The notes below the pieces were generated by a model, which saw only the letters and a list, made by a program, of their open reading frames with translations, searched no databases and was not told where the DNA came from. From Cryomorphaceae bacterium (GTDB lineage Bacteria; Bacteroidota; Bacteroidia; Flavobacteriales; Schleiferiaceae), in assembly GCA_013205365.1 (NCBI GenBank), contig JABMNC010000061.1:1-31706 (forward strand): a stretch of DNA of 31,706 nucleotides. The letters are read 5' to 3'. Both the position numbers and the translations under genes were made by a program. How positions within the stretch are numbered: the first letter of the stretch is position 1; each line of letters begins with the position of its first letter. Positions 1-8,123 of the stretch are shown here, one piece after another.

Positions 1-813
1 CCCCTCGACGTGGTTATTTCGGTTTCTCAGTCGGGTGAAACCGCCGATACGCTTGCAGCCATCAAGATGGCCAAGGCCAGGGGCGCTACGGTTTTTGGAA
101 TCTGCAATGTGGTCGGTTCTTCGATTGCGCGCGAAACCCATGCCGGCGCCTATACCCACGCGGGGCCTGAGATTGGCGTAGCCTCGACCAAGGCCTTCAC
201 CGCCCAGGTTGCGGTGCTCACCATGATTGCCATGTGGCTCGGGCAGCAAAAGGGCCAACTGAGCGCAGCGCGTTCTGCGGAATTGGCGCGTGAACTGGAG
301 CTGATTCCGGCTAAGATTCAGAGCATGCTCCAACTGGACGACCAAATTCGAGAAATTGCCAAAACCATGGTTGGCTGCAGCAATGCGCTGTTTTTGGGGC
401 GCGGATATAATTTTCCGGTTGCCCTTGAGGGCGCACTAAAGCTTAAAGAAATCAGCTACATCCATGCGGAGGGCTATCCGGCTGCCGAAATGAAGCACGG
501 CCCCATCGCCCTGATTGACGAGCAGATGCCCGTAATCGTAATCGCTCCTTTTGGAGAGCTTTATGACAAGCTTGTGAGCAACGTGCAAGAGGTAAAAGCC
601 CGCAAAGGTCGTATTTATGCAATAACGGGAGAGGGTAGCGACGCCATTGCCGCGGTGAGCGACGAGCTCATTGCGATTCCCTCTACCGATGAGGCCCTGA
701 CGCCCTTGCTCACCACCGTTCCCCTGCAGTTGCTGAGCTACCACGTGGCGGTGCTGCGCGGCTGCAATGTGGACCAGCCCCGCAATTTGGCCAAGAGCGT
801 GACGGTGGAATAA
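1..813 (+). CDS. glmS: Glutamine-fructose-6-phosphate aminotransferase (isomerizing), C-terminal part
   Basis: This is the 3' part of glucosamine-6-phosphate synthase. The enzyme converts fructose-6-phosphate and glutamine to glucosamine-6-phosphate for cell wall and LPS precursors. The reading frame is open from base 1, so the N-terminal glutaminase domain and the start of the first SIS domain lie outside the window. What remains shows the sugar-phosphate-binding SQSGETADTL motif of the first SIS domain and the full second SIS domain, including LGRGYNFPVALEGALKLKE and AEGYPAAEMKHGPIALI. It closes with the usual C-terminus NLAKSVTVE. It converges with the outer-membrane protein gene, with 14 bases between the stops. 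Identity is very secure. Confidence 0.97.
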   Translation, partial: PLDVVISVSQSGETADTLAAIKMAKARGATVFGICNVVGSSIARETHAGAYTHAGPEIGVASTKAFTAQVAVLTMIAMWLGQQKGQLSAARSAELARELELIPAKIQSMLQLDDQIREIAKTMVGCSNALFLGRGYNFPVALEGALKLKEISYIHAEGYPAAEMKHGPIALIDEQMPVIVIAPFGELYDKLVSNVQEVKARKGRIYAITGEGSDAIAAVSDELIAIPSTDEALTPLLTTVPLQLLSYHVAVLRGCNVDQPRNLAKSVTVE

Positions 814-827
814 TCCGCCTGATTCGC

Positions 828-1415
828 TTAGAGCCTATAAACTCCGCTCAGCCCTACCGACTGCCCGTTAAGGCTAATTTGCGCAGAAGGTGCGTTCCAT
901 GATCCATTAGACTTACTGTACCAAATCATGCCAGCCGGGGCAAGTTCTAGGGCTAGGGTCCACCGGGGCTTCACGCGATAGCGTATGCCATAAAGGATGG
1001 CAACGGCAGGACCAGCACTGAAATTGCCGCTTTGAGGAGGGGTTCCGGTATAGCTGTTAATTACGCCGCCCAGTTCTGCGCCCCAGTAGGATGATAGGTT
1101 TCGTTTAGGGCTACTAATGCGCTCAAAGCCAAACATGCTCGATGAATTGACCCAAAAACTAGTGCCCGGCTCAGACCGATAGTAGCTGATTGAATTGGGC
1201 CCGGTGCGAAACCTAAATGCGTAACGGCCCGAGCCCTTTTCGCCAAGGGCCTTGCGCGGGCTTGCCTTAACGAGCACCTGGTAGTTGTAGTAGGTGCCGC
1301 CAAAGGACCCGCCTTGAGGAGGCGGCGTACGGATTCCGAGTTCGTAGTCCCAACGCATTTGGGCAGATAGGGTGGCCGCTGCGAGAAGCGCGACGATGCT
1401 TAAAGTCTTTTTCAT
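828..1415 (-). CDS. Small outer-membrane beta-barrel-like protein, function unknown
   Basis: A 195-residue exported protein that I do not recognise as a named family. Residues 1-19 form a signal peptide (MKKTLSIVALLAAATLSAQ). The rest is rich in aromatic residues, Gly, Ser and alternating hydrophobic/polar stretches, and ends YRL, as expected of a small outer-membrane beta-barrel. There is no Cys lipobox and no catalytic motif. It is monocistronic and divergent from the sulfotransferase gene. The ATG at 1415 is the natural start because the signal peptide begins there. A porin-like or structural role is inference only. Confidence 0.75.
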   Translation of the reverse strand: MKKTLSIVALLAAATLSAQMRWDYELGIRTPPPQGGSFGGTYYNYQVLVKASPRKALGEKGSGRYAFRFRTGPNSISYYRSEPGTSFWVNSSSMFGFERISSPKRNLSSYWGAELGGVINSYTGTPPQSGNFSAGPAVAILYGIRYRVKPRWTLALELAPAGMIWYSKSNGSWNAPSAQISLNGQSVGLSGVYRL

Positions 1416-1493
1416 ACCCTAAAGATGCAGTTTTTTGACCAAAGGTTGCAGTGAGTTTCGCGCCCAAGCGGTCTGCCTCGCTCGGCAATGGAT

Positions 1494-1501
1494 TACCTTT
1501 G
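1494..1501 (+). promoter_or_regulatory. -7 promoter element, sulfotransferase gene
   Basis: TACCTTTG is an exact match to the Bacteroidota -7 consensus TAnnTTTG. Only four bases separate it from the GTG at 1506, so transcription should begin at or beside the start codon, giving a leaderless or nearly leaderless message. No TTTG is visible at the usual -33 distance. Confidence 0.55.
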
Positions 1502-1505
1502 ACCT

Positions 1506-2351
1506 GTGCTCAATGTGTATCCTAATCTTGTTGTCGCAGGAGCGCCGAAGTGCGGGACCAGCAGCCTCTTTTTTTGGCTCGCAGCGCACCCTGAGGCTGC
1601 CTCAAGCCGAGAAAAAGAAACCTTTTTTTGGGCTCCCGAAGTCAACAGGTTCAACGCAAAATGCAATGTTCAAGAGCATGGTTCTCAGTCCTATTCGCGG
1701 CTATTTGCCCATACGGAGGGCTACAAGGTTCGCTTTGAAGCGACAGCGCCCTACCTCTACTACCGGGAGGCATGGGAAGGACTTGCCGCCCTCGACCCCA
1801 AGCCCCTTGTGCTATTTGTTTTGCGGGAACCCGCTGCGCGAACCCAAAGCCAGTTTTTGTTTGAAACCCACCGCACCGGTCGCGTGAAGGGCACCTTTCA
1901 GGATTACATTAAGGAGCCCCATATTTTGGATCACGGGCATTATGTGCGTTACCTCGAGCAATGGAAGTCCGCCCTGGGAGCCGAGAATATGATAGTGTGG
2001 CAGTTTGAGTGGGTTATGAATAATCCGCGCCAAGCGATGCAAGAATTGGCCGAGCGCACGGGAATTGACCCCACATTTTATGATCATTTTGACTTCGCCG
2101 TCCGCAACGAGACCCTATCGATTCGAAGCAAAAAACTGCATAAGCTTGGTTTAAGAATCCAGTCCTTGATTCCCCTTGCGGTTCAGGATGCACTTTTGCC
2201 TCTTTACCTAAAAATTAATGGCGCCGGCCGGCCCAAGGCAGATGCAGCTTTGAAGGCAGAAACGGCCGCACTCAAACCCCAATTTGCGGAATCCAATAAG
2301 GCTTTGGCTTCACTCTTTCCGGCTGCAATTAACCTTGATTTATGGAGGTAG
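1506..2351 (+). CDS. Sulfotransferase family protein
   Basis: A PAPS-dependent sulfotransferase that would transfer sulfate to a carbohydrate or other acceptor hydroxyl. The 5'-phosphosulfate loop is GAPKCGTSSL (residues 12-21), followed by the family-typical KETFFW (about 37-42). The 3'-phosphate motif is FVLREPAARTQSQF, with R107 and S115 as the expected PAPS contacts. At 281 residues it has normal length for a cytosolic single-domain enzyme and no signal peptide or membrane anchor. An in-frame stop at 1500-1502 limits the start to GTG 1506 or GTG 1515. I chose 1506 because of the promoter spacing. It overlaps the GNAT-like gene downstream by 10 bases, so the two are probably translated together. 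The acceptor cannot be read from sequence; a surface polysaccharide is plausible. Confidence 0.88.
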   Translation: MLNVYPNLVVAGAPKCGTSSLFFWLAAHPEAASSREKETFFWAPEVNRFNAKCNVQEHGSQSYSRLFAHTEGYKVRFEATAPYLYYREAWEGLAALDPKPLVLFVLREPAARTQSQFLFETHRTGRVKGTFQDYIKEPHILDHGHYVRYLEQWKSALGAENMIVWQFEWVMNNPRQAMQELAERTGIDPTFYDHFDFAVRNETLSIRSKKLHKLGLRIQSLIPLAVQDALLPLYLKINGAGRPKADAALKAETAALKPQFAESNKALASLFPAAINLDLWR

Positions 2352-3343
2352 CGGCCGGTTCTGGCGGGTCATCGAAGAAGCCTGCCTCGCGTCGTGACCA
2401 ACTTATGCGGCAGCTTCCGGGCTACGCGGGCATGATTAGGCTCAACGGCCAAACACTTCCGCACGCCTATGTTTCATTGAATCGGCCCACGGGCAAGTAC
2501 GTGCACCGCGCCCTTCTTAAGATTGCGTCGGTCCTGCTCGACCGGGGCGGAGTCCGCACGGTAGGTCATCCGGGTGCTCCGGGAATGGCACTGCCCCAGC
2601 TTGATGCGGACCGTGGATTCGCACAAATTCCTATTTGGCCCAAGGGATACTCTGCGGTTGCGGTGAATGTGCTTGGCCATCCCACGATTCGCGAAGCGGT
2701 AACGGTTCCCGCCGAGCCTTTTATGCTTCTTGACTTGGACCCGGCATGGCAAAACTTTGAGGACTACCTCGCTGCGATGAAGACCAAGTACCGAACCAGG
2801 GCGAGGCGGGTGCAAACCCTGTCAGCCCGCTGCAGCCTCTCGGAATGCACCGACTGGCCCGACGCAGACTGGTTGGATTGGGCCGGCGAGCTCTTGGGCA
2901 AAACCCTAGCCGACAAGGCGGTTGCTCTGCCCGACGACCTTCGCGGTCTCTTGGCAACGTTCAAGCGAGTCTATGGCGCGGACTTTCATGTGCTCGGGTA
3001 CCAAAGCAAGGGTCAATGGGTTGGATTCATCACTGCGCTCCACGAGGGCGACTGCCTTTTTGCTATGCACATGGGCTTTGAGCCCGAGTTCGCTCGCGAA
3101 GCTCATTTCTACCAGCGCAGCATGATGGACGTTGTCGATCTTGGCATAAGGCTTCGCGCGACTGGGGTAAACATGGGGCGTACCGCAACCGAAATCAAGA
3201 GCAGCCTAGGCGCAAAACCACTGGCGAACAGCTACGTTTTTATTGCCAATTCTTCTTGGATGCGCTGGCTGGTCTCGGCCTACCTGCGGTGGTTTCACCG
3301 GCTGCCGGCCTACGAAGTTCGCTCGCCCTTTCGCGAGGCTTAG
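2342..3343 (+). CDS. GNAT/FemAB-like acyltransferase (BioF2-like, Acetyltransf_6 type)
   Basis: A 333-residue protein of the GNAT superfamily branch related to FemAB and BioF2-like acyltransferases. A helix with YLAAMKTKYRTRARRVQ (about residues 143-159) is typical of the family's N-terminal lobe. The C-terminal GNAT half carries HVLGYQSKGQWVGF, LFAMHMGFEPEF and GRTATEIKSSLGAKP. These proteins transfer acyl or aminoacyl groups, but the substrate is unknown. It starts inside the end of the sulfotransferase gene (10-base overlap) and its stop overlaps the stop of the convergent TonB receptor by four bases. A later ATG at 2405 is an alternative start, which would remove a low-complexity Ser/Gly N-terminus. 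Pairing with a sulfotransferase suggests modification of one shared molecule; this is inference. Confidence 0.78.
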   Translation: MEVAAGSGGSSKKPASRRDQLMRQLPGYAGMIRLNGQTLPHAYVSLNRPTGKYVHRALLKIASVLLDRGGVRTVGHPGAPGMALPQLDADRGFAQIPIWPKGYSAVAVNVLGHPTIREAVTVPAEPFMLLDLDPAWQNFEDYLAAMKTKYRTRARRVQTLSARCSLSECTDWPDADWLDWAGELLGKTLADKAVALPDDLRGLLATFKRVYGADFHVLGYQSKGQWVGFITALHEGDCLFAMHMGFEPEFAREAHFYQRSMMDVVDLGIRLRATGVNMGRTATEIKSSLGAKPLANSYVFIANSSWMRWLVSAYLRWFHRLPAYEVRSPFREA

Positions 3344-5727
3344 AATTCGAGAATAAACCCGATCGTGGGCAGAGTCCGCCCGGTGTCGCTGCGCAGCAAC
3401 TGCATCAGGTAGCGCGAGCTGTCGTTGGGATCCACTATGGCTTGCTTGCTTGCCGCATCGCGAACTACGGTGAGGTAGGGCATTAGAGGGTAACTGCTGG
3501 ACCCTAGGTTTTGCAGGTCGAGGTACCAGGTTATGCTGTGGTTTTTGCGCGAAATCACCTTATCAATGCGAAAGTCGATTTGACCAAACCCCGCTAGGCG
3601 GCTGCTGTTCACGTTGGCGTAGTCGAAGATTCCGCGCTGGAGCGCATCCCAATTGCTTCGCAGTGAAGAACTGGACTCGTCAAAGGGCGTGAAGGGGGTG
3701 CCGGTGGAGTAGCGTGCCTTGATTCCGGCCTGCCAGCCCTTTCCCCAGACTCGCCCTGCCGTCACGGAGCCGCTGTGGCGGCTGTCCCAAACCGAGGGGG
3801 CCCATTCGCTCGTGGCGGTTTGAAATTCCGCCTTGCCGAGGTGGTAGGAGGCCATCCACCAGTACTTGCCCTTGAGCTTTTGCTGCAAAAAGACCTCGAG
3901 GCCATAGCTGCGCCCCAAACCGACGGGACTTGATGCCTGGTCTCCTACTGCTACGTAGGCTCCGATGGCGTTGGCATAGCTAATTTGGTCTTCAAGCAAA
4001 AAGGGGTACCGGCGGTAGCCCTTGTAGTAGCCCTCAATGCTGACGCGGTAGGTTTGCCCGTTTTGGTATTCCACACCGGCCGCAGCTTGGCGCACTAAGG
4101 CGCTGGCAAGGTCCTGCCTTCGGCCCTGGGAGGTGTTGGCCGCCTGAATAATGGCCGGAGGCAGCTGGCTGTACTGGCCTAAATTGGCGTTTGCGGTCCA
4201 GTGGCTGCCTAATTGGTAGCGCAAAGCCAATCGTGGCGATAAATTTTGAAGCGGATTAGCCGTAGAGGCCGACAAACCTGCTGCATCTGCGCGTAATCCG
4301 GCTGTAGCTACCAACCGTCGTCCCAAGGTTTGCTCCCAGGCGGCAAAGACTGCCCCAGCCGCAAAGGCTGCGGTATCGGCGAGCTGGACCGTGTCGATGG
4401 ACTGCCCTTGCCAGCGCTTACTCCACATGTCGAGTCGGTAGGCGCGTCGCTCTAGGCTCGCTCCGTAGCTCAAGGTGCCGCCCGATACTCGGCTGTTCTG
4501 ACGTCGTTCCGCGCGGATTCGCGTGTTGGTTTCACCTGCGTCGTAGCGAAGCTGTCGGTCTTCTTCAAGGGAGCTGTTCCCGGCAAATTTTGCGGCCCGG
4601 TTGGTAATTTGGTCCTGACTGGCTACCACCGTCCACTGCCCCCGGTCGTCAAAGCTTCGAAACCTTATGCCGCCAACCAGGGTGCGTTGGTCGCCCTCGG
4701 GAATGTAGCCCACATTGTATAGTAGGGCATCGGAGGCATTGGAGTCGGCCGGATAAAGAGAATACCGGTCCCAGCCGCCAATGGCAATCAGGGTTAAGTC
4801 GCGTTTGCGATCAATTTGGTGCACTACGCGCACTTGGGCATCCTGATAGGCGGGCAGCACGGGAATCTTAAAGAGCCTAAAATAGTACTGGCTAAAAGAG
4901 TTGCGGGCGCTTGCGGTGAAGCGGGTCTTTTTGCCGAGCGGACCCTCAACCGTAGCTCCATAGTCGGTCTGGCCAAGCGAGATGCGCATGCCCAGTCGGT
5001 CCGACCGACCATTGCGGCCTTCGAGGCTCAAGGTTCCGCTCAACACATTGCCAAAGGTGCTTGCGAAGGCTCCCGTCTGAAGCACAGCGCTTTGAACGTG
5101 GTCTAGGTTAATGAAGCTCACGGCCCCCCCGCTAGCCCCCTGAATGGAGAAGTGATTAATGGTAGGAATATCGATTCCATCAAATCGGTAGCCGTTTTCA
5201 GCAGGCGATCCTCCGCGAAGCGATATGGCGTAGCCAAAACTGGGTTTGGGCAGAATCCCTGGGAAGGACTGAATCACCTTAGACAGGTCGAGCACTGCGC
5301 CAGGCATGCGCTGCATCTCAGCCCATCCTATGGACTTAATGCTCAGCGGCGACTCGTTGCTGCTTCGGAATGCGTCGGCAACTACCACGGCCTCGCCAAG
5401 CGTTTGACTCAGTTCCACTTCGATGCGGATTTCATTCGGCTTCACCGCGTTAATCCAAAGCTCGTGAATTGTTTTAACGTACTGCCCGCCTTCATCGGCA
5501 ATCCTAAGATTGGCCAAACCAGACGGAAGATTCTCCAAGATAAAGCGACCATTGGCATCGGTTTTGGCGTGAAATTCTTGTATGGTCGGGCTCGTGGTAA
5601 GCAGAACCTGCCAACCCGCTGCGACGCTTGCTCCGCCAGCGAACACGACCTGTCCTTTAAAAACGGCTTGCCCAGGGAGCAATAAACTGGTGCTAAAAAG
5701 CAAAAATGCCCAAATACAAAATTTCAT
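3340..5727 (-). CDS. TonB-dependent receptor with carboxypeptidase-regulatory-like N-terminal domain
   Basis: An outer-membrane active transporter of 795 residues. Residues 1 to about 20 are a signal peptide. About 22-108 form a CarboxypepD_reg-like/CNA-B beta-sandwich (FKGQVVFAGG, TDANGRFILENLPSG). About 120-235 form the plug, with SLRGGSPAENGYRFDGIDI. The remainder is the beta-barrel, ending in a terminal Phe (GFILEF), as outer-membrane insertion signals do. No SusD-like gene neighbours it, so it is not an obvious glycan utilisation locus; a siderophore, cofactor or peptide cargo is equally possible. The ATG at 5727 begins the signal peptide, and a -7-like octamer lies four bases upstream. 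Its stop overlaps that of the convergent GNAT-like gene. Confidence 0.92.
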   Translation of the reverse strand: MKFCIWAFLLFSTSLLLPGQAVFKGQVVFAGGASVAAGWQVLLTTSPTIQEFHAKTDANGRFILENLPSGLANLRIADEGGQYVKTIHELWINAVKPNEIRIEVELSQTLGEAVVVADAFRSSNESPLSIKSIGWAEMQRMPGAVLDLSKVIQSFPGILPKPSFGYAISLRGGSPAENGYRFDGIDIPTINHFSIQGASGGAVSFINLDHVQSAVLQTGAFASTFGNVLSGTLSLEGRNGRSDRLGMRISLGQTDYGATVEGPLGKKTRFTASARNSFSQYYFRLFKIPVLPAYQDAQVRVVHQIDRKRDLTLIAIGGWDRYSLYPADSNASDALLYNVGYIPEGDQRTLVGGIRFRSFDDRGQWTVVASQDQITNRAAKFAGNSSLEEDRQLRYDAGETNTRIRAERRQNSRVSGGTLSYGASLERRAYRLDMWSKRWQGQSIDTVQLADTAAFAAGAVFAAWEQTLGRRLVATAGLRADAAGLSASTANPLQNLSPRLALRYQLGSHWTANANLGQYSQLPPAIIQAANTSQGRRQDLASALVRQAAAGVEYQNGQTYRVSIEGYYKGYRRYPFLLEDQISYANAIGAYVAVGDQASSPVGLGRSYGLEVFLQQKLKGKYWWMASYHLGKAEFQTATSEWAPSVWDSRHSGSVTAGRVWGKGWQAGIKARYSTGTPFTPFDESSSSLRSNWDALQRGIFDYANVNSSRLAGFGQIDFRIDKVISRKNHSITWYLDLQNLGSSSYPLMPYLTVVRDAASKQAIVDPNDSSRYLMQLLRSDTGRTLPTIGFILEF

Positions 5728-5731
5728 TCGG

Positions 5732-5739
5732 CGAATTTA
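5732..5739 (-). promoter_or_regulatory. Candidate -7 promoter element, TonB-dependent receptor gene
   Basis: On the minus strand this reads TAAATTCG, one base from the TAnnTTTG consensus, and is followed by four bases and the ATG at 5727. A TTTG lies 16 bases upstream (5756-5759), slightly closer than the usual -33 spacing. The match alone is weak; support comes from the same layout at other genes in the window. Confidence 0.35.
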
Positions 5740-5833
5740 AGCGACTATCAGCCTTCAAAATACCCGCAAACGTCCTATTTTGCCCTTATCGGTTGGGCTG
5801 CTTGGTGTGCTGCTTTAGATACTCCTGTCGGTC

Positions 5834-6397
5834 CTACTGGTTGTACTGCGTCATGGCAAAGGCAGGACCAGCTAAAACATAGGATTCCAGCTGTGCTATG
5901 GCCCGTTCCATTCCCGGCTTGAGAAATTCCATCTCCTCGGGGGTCCAGCGTCCGAGCACAAAATCAACCTGCTGTCCTTTGGGAAAGTGCTGGCCTATTC
6001 CGATGCGTTGGCGAGCATAATCCCCGCTGCCAAGCACCTCTTGAATATCCTTAAGGCCATTGTGCCCGCCGTCAGAGCCCTTGAGCTTGAGCCTCACATG
6101 GCCCACTGGCAGGGCAAGTTCGTCCACAACGACTACCAATTTCTCTAAAGGAACTTTTTCTTCTTCGAGCCAATACCGCACGGCCTTACCACTCAAGTTC
6201 ATGAACGTGCTGGGCTTAATGGCTACAATAGTCCGCCCTTTGATGCTGAACTGGGCACGCTCGCCATAGCGAGACACCGCAAAGGATGCAGAATGACCTG
6301 CTGCCCATGCGTCTAAAAGATCAAACCCAATGTTGTGGCGAGTGCGGGCGTATTCAATGCCCGGATTCCCCAGCCCCACCACTAGGAACTTTTTCAT
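5834..6397 (-). CDS. pth: Peptidyl-tRNA hydrolase
   Basis: Pth cleaves peptidyl-tRNA released during abortive translation and recycles tRNA in the cytosol. The 187-residue length is normal. Catalytic and binding residues are visible: N11 in LGNPG, H21 in RHNIGF, N67 in FMNLSG and D92 in VVDELALP, followed by the signature GSDGGHNGLKDI. It is the last gene of a prs-rplY-pth operon. Its ATG directly abuts the rplY stop codon with no spacer, which implies translational coupling. No T-tract terminator is evident in the 106 bases before the TonB receptor gene. Confidence 0.97.
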   Translation of the reverse strand: MKKFLVVGLGNPGIEYARTRHNIGFDLLDAWAAGHSASFAVSRYGERAQFSIKGRTIVAIKPSTFMNLSGKAVRYWLEEEKVPLEKLVVVVDELALPVGHVRLKLKGSDGGHNGLKDIQEVLGSGDYARQRIGIGQHFPKGQQVDFVLGRWTPEEMEFLKPGMERAIAQLESYVLAGPAFAMTQYNQ

Positions 6398-7015
6398 TTA
6401 TTCCGCACTTGCCTCGGTGGCAGGAGCTTCTTCAACTGCAGTGTCGTCGTCTTCGGTTTCGGCTACTGACGTGCGCGACGAGGAGATAGAAACAACCACT
6501 GCATTGTCGGAATTCAAAATCTCGTAAAGTTTGCCGGCTTTAATGTCAGAAACACGAATGACCTGACCAATGCGCAGGTCGGTAATATCATGCTCTATCG
6601 ACGAAGGCAGAGCATCAATAAGACCCTTAACCTTGAGGTTGCGAAGGGCCGACTTAAGCCTGCCGCCGCTGCGCACTCCTTTTGAGTTACCCGTCAAAAC
6701 AATGGGAACTACGACGGTAACAGCCTTGCCGTCAAGAACTTCAATGAAGTCTACGTGGGTCAAGGAGTCGGTTAGCACGTGAAACTGCATGTCTTGGATG
6801 ACGGCGTTGTAGGTCTTGCTGTCCAACTCGATAGAGGCCATGCGGGCCTCAGCGGTGTAGACAAGACCGCGAAACGCGAGCATCGGAGCGTAGAAGTGAA
6901 TGGGTGCTTTACCGCCGTAAATGACGCAGGGAACGTGTCCCTGGTCGCGGAGTTGCTTGGCATACTTGGTGCCTAATTCGGTGCGGACGGTGCCTTGTAG
7001 GGTTACGGATTGCAT
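6398..7015 (-). CDS. rplY: 50S ribosomal protein L25/general stress protein Ctc
   Basis: This is the long (CTC/TL5) form of L25, which binds 5S rRNA. The 205 residues comprise the N-terminal 5S-binding domain (about 1-95; LRDQGHVPCVIYGG, HVDFIEV), the C-terminal beta domain (about 96-185; VPIVLTGNSKGVRSGG, LRNLKVKG, IGQVIRVSDI), and an acidic Ala/Glu/Asp-rich tail. It lies 18 bases downstream of prs and abuts pth, the operon order seen in many bacteria, including Bacteroidota. Start and identity are secure. Confidence 0.96.
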   Translation of the reverse strand: MQSVTLQGTVRTELGTKYAKQLRDQGHVPCVIYGGKAPIHFYAPMLAFRGLVYTAEARMASIELDSKTYNAVIQDMQFHVLTDSLTHVDFIEVLDGKAVTVVVPIVLTGNSKGVRSGGRLKSALRNLKVKGLIDALPSSIEHDITDLRIGQVIRVSDIKAGKLYEILNSDNAVVVSISSSRTSVAETEDDDTAVEEAPATEASAE

Positions 7016-7033
7016 AACTAGATAGATCGAGGA

Positions 7034-7969
7034 TTAGAACAGAAAGTGACCGCTGATGGACTCATTGGATTGAACCTTGAGCATCACCGCGGCAAAAAGA
7101 GGTGCTACACTGAGGACGCGGATTTTGTCGCTGGTCCGCTTCAGGGGTATGGTGTCAGTAATGACAAGTTCTTGCAGTGCCGAAGCCTCAATACGCGCAA
7201 TGGCATCGCCCGAGAGTACTCCGTGGGTGCAGTATGCACTCACTGACTTGGCGCCTTCTAGCATGAGCATGTCCGCGGCCTTAGTTAGCGTTCCGGCGGT
7301 GTCAATCATGTCGTCAACGAGAATAACGTTGCGGTCTTTGACGTCGCCAATTACCGTCATCTTATCGACAACATTCGCTTTTTTGCGCTGCTTGTAGCAA
7401 ATGACTACCTCCGCATCGAGCTGGTTGCCGTAGGCAGAAGCTCGCTTGGATCCACCCACGTCGGGTGTGGCTATGGTCAGGTTGTCGAGGTTTTTGGCCT
7501 GAATGTCGGGAATAAAAACGCTGCTGCTAAAAAGGTGGTCTACCGGCACTTCAAAAAAGCCTTGAATTTGGTCGGCATGAAGATCCATGGTCATCACACG
7601 AGTTGCTCCGGCCGCCTCGAGAAGCTTGGCGACGAGCTTGCTTGTAATGGGAACGCGCGGCTTGTCTTTGCGGTCCTGACGTGCGTAGCCGAAATAGGGA
7701 ATCACTGCAGTAATATGCCGGGCTGAAGCCCTTTTGGCCGCGTCAATCATCTGAAGAAGTTCAAAGAGATTTTCGGCCGAAGGCATCGTGCTTTGAATCA
7801 GAAAAACCCGACTTCCGCGCACGCTTTCTTCGAACCAAAGAACGTACTCGCCGTCGCTAAAAGGCTGCATGCCCACCGTACCCATGGGCGAACCATACTC
7901 CTTCGCAATCGCACTAGCGAGCGAGGCGGTGGCCGTTCCGGCGAAGAGTTTAGCGACAGGTTGCATCAT
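7034..7969 (-). CDS. prs: Ribose-phosphate pyrophosphokinase (PRPP synthetase)
   Basis: Makes PRPP from ribose-5-phosphate and ATP for purine, pyrimidine, His, Trp and NAD synthesis. The frame stays open upstream to 8107, but that extension crosses the tRNA-Leu gene on the other strand. The correct start is the ATG at 7969 (or 7966), giving 311 residues, the normal family length. Motifs seen include SDGEYVLWFEESVRG near the N-terminus, ARQDRKDKPRVPITSK, the cation-binding MDLHADQIQGFF, and the PRPP loop ILVDDMIDTAGT. A TACATTTG promoter element lies 18 bases upstream of the start. It is the first gene of the prs-rplY-pth operon and is divergent from tRNA-Leu. Confidence 0.97.
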   Translation of the reverse strand: MMQPVAKLFAGTATASLASAIAKEYGSPMGTVGMQPFSDGEYVLWFEESVRGSRVFLIQSTMPSAENLFELLQMIDAAKRASARHITAVIPYFGYARQDRKDKPRVPITSKLVAKLLEAAGATRVMTMDLHADQIQGFFEVPVDHLFSSSVFIPDIQAKNLDNLTIATPDVGGSKRASAYGNQLDAEVVICYKQRKKANVVDKMTVIGDVKDRNVILVDDMIDTAGTLTKAADMLMLEGAKSVSAYCTHGVLSGDAIARIEASALQELVITDTIPLKRTSDKIRVLSVAPLFAAVMLKVQSNESISGHFLF

Positions 7970-7987
7970 AGTTTTCTTCAGGGGGTG

Positions 7988-7995
7988 CAAATGTA
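7988..7995 (-). promoter_or_regulatory. -7 promoter element of the prs-rplY-pth operon
   Basis: On the minus strand this reads TACATTTG, an exact match to TAnnTTTG, 18 bases before the prs ATG at 7969. No good -33 TTTG is present. It lies just upstream of, and back to back with, the tRNA-Leu promoter region. Confidence 0.6.
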
Positions 7996-8008
7996 CGAAT
8001 TTAATGCG

Positions 8009-8016
8009 TAATTTGG
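8009..8016 (+). promoter_or_regulatory. Candidate -7 promoter element, tRNA-Leu-dCMP deaminase unit
   Basis: TAATTTGG is one base from TAnnTTTG and sits nine bases before the mature 5' end of tRNA-Leu, a sensible distance for a tRNA precursor start. It is divergent from the prs element, leaving the two transcription units a shared promoter region of about 50 bases. Confidence 0.35.
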
Positions 8017-8025
8017 CCGTCCCTT

Positions 8026-8106
8026 GCCCAGATGGCGGAATTGGTAGACGCGCACGACTCAAACTCGTGTTCCTCTGGAGTGCGGGTTCGATTCCCGCTC
8101 TGGGCA
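8026..8106 (+). tRNA. tRNA-Leu (anticodon CAA)
   Basis: The acceptor stem GCCCAGA (8026-8032) pairs with TCTGGGC (8099-8105), with discriminator A at 8106 and no encoded CCA. The anticodon stem CACGA/TCGTG (8053-8057 and 8065-8069) encloses the loop CTCAAAC, giving anticodon CAA at 8060-8062, which reads UUG. The D-arm TGGCGGAATTGGTAGACGC, a long variable arm and the T-arm GCGGGTTCGATTCCCGC are all typical of bacterial tRNA-Leu. The dCMP deaminase start lies 17 bases downstream. Confidence 0.97.
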
Positions 8107-8123
8107 CAAGGATTTTTAAACAA

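Noticed and set aside
7970..8107. N-terminal extension of prs reading through tRNA-Leu on the opposite strand
   Set aside because: It adds 46 residues without family similarity, crosses the tRNA and the prs promoter, and the ATG at 7969 gives the standard 311-residue length.
7869..8123. Upstream extension of the dCMP deaminase frame
   Set aside because: It runs through the prs start region and the tRNA; the deaminase homology begins at ATG 8124.
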